Positions 60,801 through 64,000 of a stretch of DNA of 64,000 nucleotides are shown here, piece after piece. Source of the DNA: Pohlia nutans (lineage: Eukaryota; Streptophyta; Bryopsida; Bryales; Mniaceae); assembly GCA_022496805.1 (NCBI GenBank), contig CM040085.1, forward strand, positions 42,747,811 through 42,811,810, written 5' to 3'. A model generated the notes under the pieces. It was not told where the DNA came from. It did not search any database and worked only from the letters and a program-made list of their open reading frames with translations. Numbering within the stretch: position 1 is the stretch's first letter; each line of letters opens with the position of its first letter. The position numbers and the translations under genes were made by a program.

Positions 60801-61992
60801 ACCTGTGATCATTTGATCACAATCTTGCAATCACACAACCATTCTATATCGTACTGTCTACCAAGCTCCGTGGTACTTATGTTGTGCAGGTTCATGGGAC
60901 CCTTGCAGAGCATTCTAAGTCGTTGGAATGTGTTGGTTTTTCATCTGGGTAACTACTACTCGTTCCCCTTTCCTGAGTATTCTTGCAGACTGATGTCACG
61001 GGTACTTGAATGCCCTAATAAGAACCAATCAGCGGAGTTAATCGACTTCAAAGAACTGATCTTTGTGTATTATTGATGCAGATTAAACTTGGCAGCCAGC
61101 GGTGCAATGGACGGGAAGCTTATAATTTGGGACTTGCAAACTTTTCAATCTCGATGTACTTGTGAGCATGAGGTGTGTACCAGCAACTTTTGTTACAGTC
61201 CCGGTTTTGATTGGGGATGTGAGTAGGAATACTGTCTGGATATGTTATGAGAGATTGATTGCATTTTGAGAATCACCCAAGGGTATGAAGTTTCTACTTA
61301 CCGAACTACACAACACTGAAACTTGTGATGAATACTGTGCACAATCTGGAAAAGGATCCGGTATTAAGAGTCTTTAGGACACTGAATTTTTTTGGGTCAT
61401 ATCACACTGATATCATTTTCAGTGTAGTTTAAACCATTTTAAGTGTAGTTTTCTGAAATTCTTTGATATCATAAATAATGTCGATGAGTGTATCCCTACT
61501 TCAATCTTTCAAAAAGTGACATTGCACTTCTCCCTCTGCTGTTGGTTTATGTGATCTTAACACGCTTCACTTGTTGGTCTCAGGATGGGGTGGTAAAACT
61601 TCTATGGTCTCCTGCGTCACAAATTGTGTACACAGGGTCCTTGGATGGAAATGTCAGAGCATGGGACGGTCGAACAGGAAATTGTGAACGTGTCTTCCAA
61701 GGTCATGGAGATAGCATCCTTGACCTTGCTATATCAAGGTATCCCTCTTCTTCTATGCCTCCAGCTTCTTATTTGTGTCGCTTACCATCATCTGTTAGTG
61801 TGGTTGAAGTTTTGATTTCTGTATACCTGTTCACGGTTCTTCAAATTTGCTCTATTTATATGTTACTATTGCATTTCTGGATTAGACATCTCTGGTCAGT
61901 TTTGAGCGGATGTTGGGTCTGGATGTTGCAGGGACGGAAATATCATTTTGTCAGGCTCTGATGACGGTACAGCCCGAGTTTTTGAAATGTGA
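57899..61992 (+). CDS. AAMP: AAMP-like WD40-repeat protein
   Basis: Cytosolic beta-propeller related to angio-associated migratory cell protein and yeast Sqt1, a ribosome-assembly chaperone in yeast. Thirteen coding exons join in frame to 419 residues (human AAMP has about 434). They are 57899-57928, 58047-58125, 58272-58373, 58642-58710, 58947-59066, 59322-59467, 59797-59944, 60174-60257, 60499-60614, 60890-60948, 61082-61172, 61584-61738 and 61932-61992. An acidic Gly-rich N-terminus (EEEDEGP, EEDLPDVDEGED) precedes about seven to eight WD repeats. Examples are DSVHAFTGHTGPVYSVAC, DDVAFIWR, GLDGIVNVW, EWVKWHPRGHLVLAGS, EDGSFRVWNP, YTGSLDGNVRAWDGRTGNC and SGSDDGTARVFEM at the C-terminus. Introns 1 and 2 appear to use GC donors (ACAG|GCAAGT and GAAG|GCATGC); the GT alternative for intron 2 would break the conserved EEDLPD segment. 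The ATG at 57899 opens the first in-frame exon. Confidence 0.93.
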
Positions 61993-62586
61993 AACTTTTT
62001 CCTGAGCTTTCCTAAGCATAATTAGGCTTTTGAAGCCTGCGGTGTTAGTGTGTACAGTATCCCGGCTATCGTTATCGTACATTGCTCATATTATATGGAG
62101 CACAAAGATTGCATGGTTTACATGGTTGACCTTCCCCCCAGAATATAGCAATGATATGGACATTCAAACTCATTCTAGGCTGGGGATTCTGTCTTGTAAA
62201 TCTGTTTTGTGCAATAATGTAGTTCTGGTGGTATTTGTGAGGCAAAGTAAAGTTGCTATGAGCTGCAGTGTTACCTGATGGTTCATGCTAATCATATTTT
62301 TTATTTCTACGATTCTTTTGAGTTTTTAATCTCAAATCTTTTGGTATTGTTGGGTCCATTGACTCCCAAGTGCCCACGTTGTTCTATGTAAGCTTATGCT
62401 CAACCCCTGAGTGCCTAAATGCTCAAAAGTGTACATTTCCATATCTATAGTATTTCAGATGAATTGAATGGAAACATAACGCTCTTCAGCCCTTGCTGGA
62501 CCACACCCTTTCTCTACAGTGCTTCTGCTACATGCTACAGTGAATTACTAATAAAATAATTCAACTCTCCAACCGCTTTGCTTTAA

Positions 62587-63150
62587 CCCCTAAATGCCTA
62601 GAGCCCTCTGCAAATTGGGCAGCTTTGCAAAGATGCATTATAAAATGCACTTAAGAGGGATATTTTGAACTTGATGTATGAATAAAAGTTGTACATTATG
62701 AATTTTATAAATTCTATCCATACTGTTAGATCTATGATTGCTATCACCAATATTTTTGTATAAAATTTGAATCTTAAAATTCAAAATTCTTTTGTAATTT
62801 AATGAGGAATAAGATATTGACAATCTATAGATGAAATTTGTTGTGATGGATTGAAATGTAATACTCTAAGTGTAGTGATTTTTGGAGAATTTTTGGTTGC
62901 TTAATTTTATGAGTTGACTTGTTCAAGAGCACTTTTGAACTAAGATCTTTGAAATTTTTGGTGGAAATGTATGGCATGAAATGAGGTATATAATTTCCAC
63001 AAATCATCTCCTTTCTAATCGGTTCTCACATGCATGAAGCTAACTTCCAATAAAATCTATAGTAAAAAATCCACACTGCAAAAAATGCATGACGGATGAG
63101 AAAATGTGGATGAAATCTGTTCATCGTCCAAAAATTGGGCATTTAGGTAG
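62587..63150. mobile_element. 564-bp TTAA-flanked element, inverted orientation
   Basis: TTAA at 62583-62586 and 63151-63154; left CCCCTAAATGCC, right GGGCATTTAGGTAG (decayed). It is the reverse complement of the 54474/63155 subfamily. Confidence 0.82.
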
Positions 63151-63154
63151 TTAA

Positions 63155-63722
63155 CCCCTAACCGCCCAACCATGCATATTTTGCATGATGTACGGATTTG
63201 AAGTCCTTTTTCTCATCCATCATGCACTTTTTGCAGTGTGGATTTTTTATTGAAACTTTTATGGGAAGTTAGCTCCGTGCATGTGTGATCTGATTAGAAA
63301 GGGGATGATTTGTGAAATTTTTATGCCTCATTTCATGTTGTAGTGTTCCACCCAAAATTTCGAAGATTTTAGTCTAAAAGTGCTCTTGAAAAAGTCAAGT
63401 ACTAAAATTAAGCAACCAAAAAATCTCCAAAAATCACTACACTTAGAGTATTACATTTCAACCCATCACAACAAATTTCATTATTAGATTGTCAATATCT
63501 TATTCGTAATCATATTACAAAAGAGTGTTAAATTTTAAGTTTGAAATTGAATACACAAATATCGGTGATAGCAATCGCAAATTTAACCGTATGAATAGAA
63601 TCTAAAATGCACAATGTACAACTTTTATTCATTCATCAACTTGAAAATATTCCTCTTAGTTGCATTTTATAATGCATCTTTGGAAAACTGCCAAATCTGA
63701 AAAGGGTGAGAACGTTTAGGGG
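63155..63722. mobile_element. 568-bp TTAA-flanked element sharing a TTAA with its neighbour
   Basis: TTAA at 63151-63154 (shared with the element on its left) and 63723-63726; ends CCCCTAACCGCCC and GAACGTTTAGGGG. Confidence 0.87.
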
Positions 63723-63835
63723 TTAAGAGTTAAATTAGAGAAAATTCTGTGCAATTCCTCCGATCCCTGAGAGATGTTTCAGATTCGATAGGTGCAACAG
63801 TGGACCTCAGTCTTGTCCTAACAAAAGTAAGTTAA

Positions 63836-64000
63836 CCCTTAAACGTCAAAGTAAGCCCCATGGGCTTATTTATGAGAGAATAATGAAGAAAAAAGTGGAT
63901 TTTCTCAACCAAATCAAGCGAGGATTGGTGCGTTAGAAAGCTACTGAAAAAGCGATCTAGATTCCAAATTTGCGCCTCATTTGGGAGATTGTGGAAACAT
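63836..64000. mobile_element. TTAA-family element (CCCTTAAAC subfamily), cut by window end
   Basis: TTAA at 63832-63835 then CCCTTAAACGTCAAAG. The sequence matches, inverted, the right end of 37091-37447 and a fragment at about 6650-6715. Confidence 0.7.

Noticed and set aside
1..64000. LTR retrotransposons or integrated virus sequence
   Set aside because: No reverse transcriptase, integrase, capsid or long direct repeats with TG...CA ends were recognised.

Overview
This is nuclear DNA of a land plant. It has spliced genes with plant-type GT-AG introns, a plant cytosolic tyrosyl-tRNA synthetase, a BAHD acyltransferase, an ABI3/FUS3/LEC2-type B3 regulator, an AAMP-like WD40 protein and a decayed legume-lectin gene. 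Between the genes lie dense families of non-autonomous DNA transposons, including Stowaway, CACTA-ended and PIF/Harbinger-like MITEs. The BAHD gene has four introns, where flowering-plant members usually have none to two, so I lean towards a seed-free plant such as a moss. That is inference. I saw no autonomous transposase or retrotransposon polyprotein, and no virus sequence.

Layout: 0.4-3.1 kb tyrosyl-tRNA synthetase (minus strand, 3' end outside the window). 3.2-7.6 kb repeats, including a 991-bp fold-back element. 7.7-11.4 kb BAHD acyltransferase (minus). 11.9-18.9 kb repeats, with a tandem array of about 142 bp units and a 1.2-kb palindrome. 18.9-29.2 kb a large imperfect inverted duplication: the right arm holds the 3' exons of an intact six-exon B3 gene (minus strand, 26,675-30,873), and the left arm holds a truncated, nonsense-mutated copy. 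31-43 kb nested MITEs and an element with long inverted ends. 44.7-46 kb L-type lectin pseudogene split by a CACTA MITE. 47.5-51.6 kb two large TTAA-flanked elements around an array of about eleven 142-bp repeats. 52-55 kb mostly AT-rich sequence. 55.6-57.15 kb a Pack-MULE-like element (long terminal inverted repeats, 9-bp target duplication) carrying a piece of a plastid-targeted FAD oxidoreductase. 57.9-62.0 kb the AAMP-like WD40 gene (plus, 13 coding exons). 62.6-63.7 kb two TTAA elements back to back.

The most striking feature is a family of at least eleven elements with ends CCCCTAA...TTAGGGG flanked by TTAA, as in piggyBac (or Kolobok) transposons. One lies in the left arm of the B3 duplication and is absent from the matching position in the right arm, so the window holds its own filled and empty site. 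The four intact genes are ordinary housekeeping, metabolic or developmental genes and do not form a pathway. The interest lies in the mobile-element layers and in the inverted B3 duplication, which could form a long hairpin transcript.
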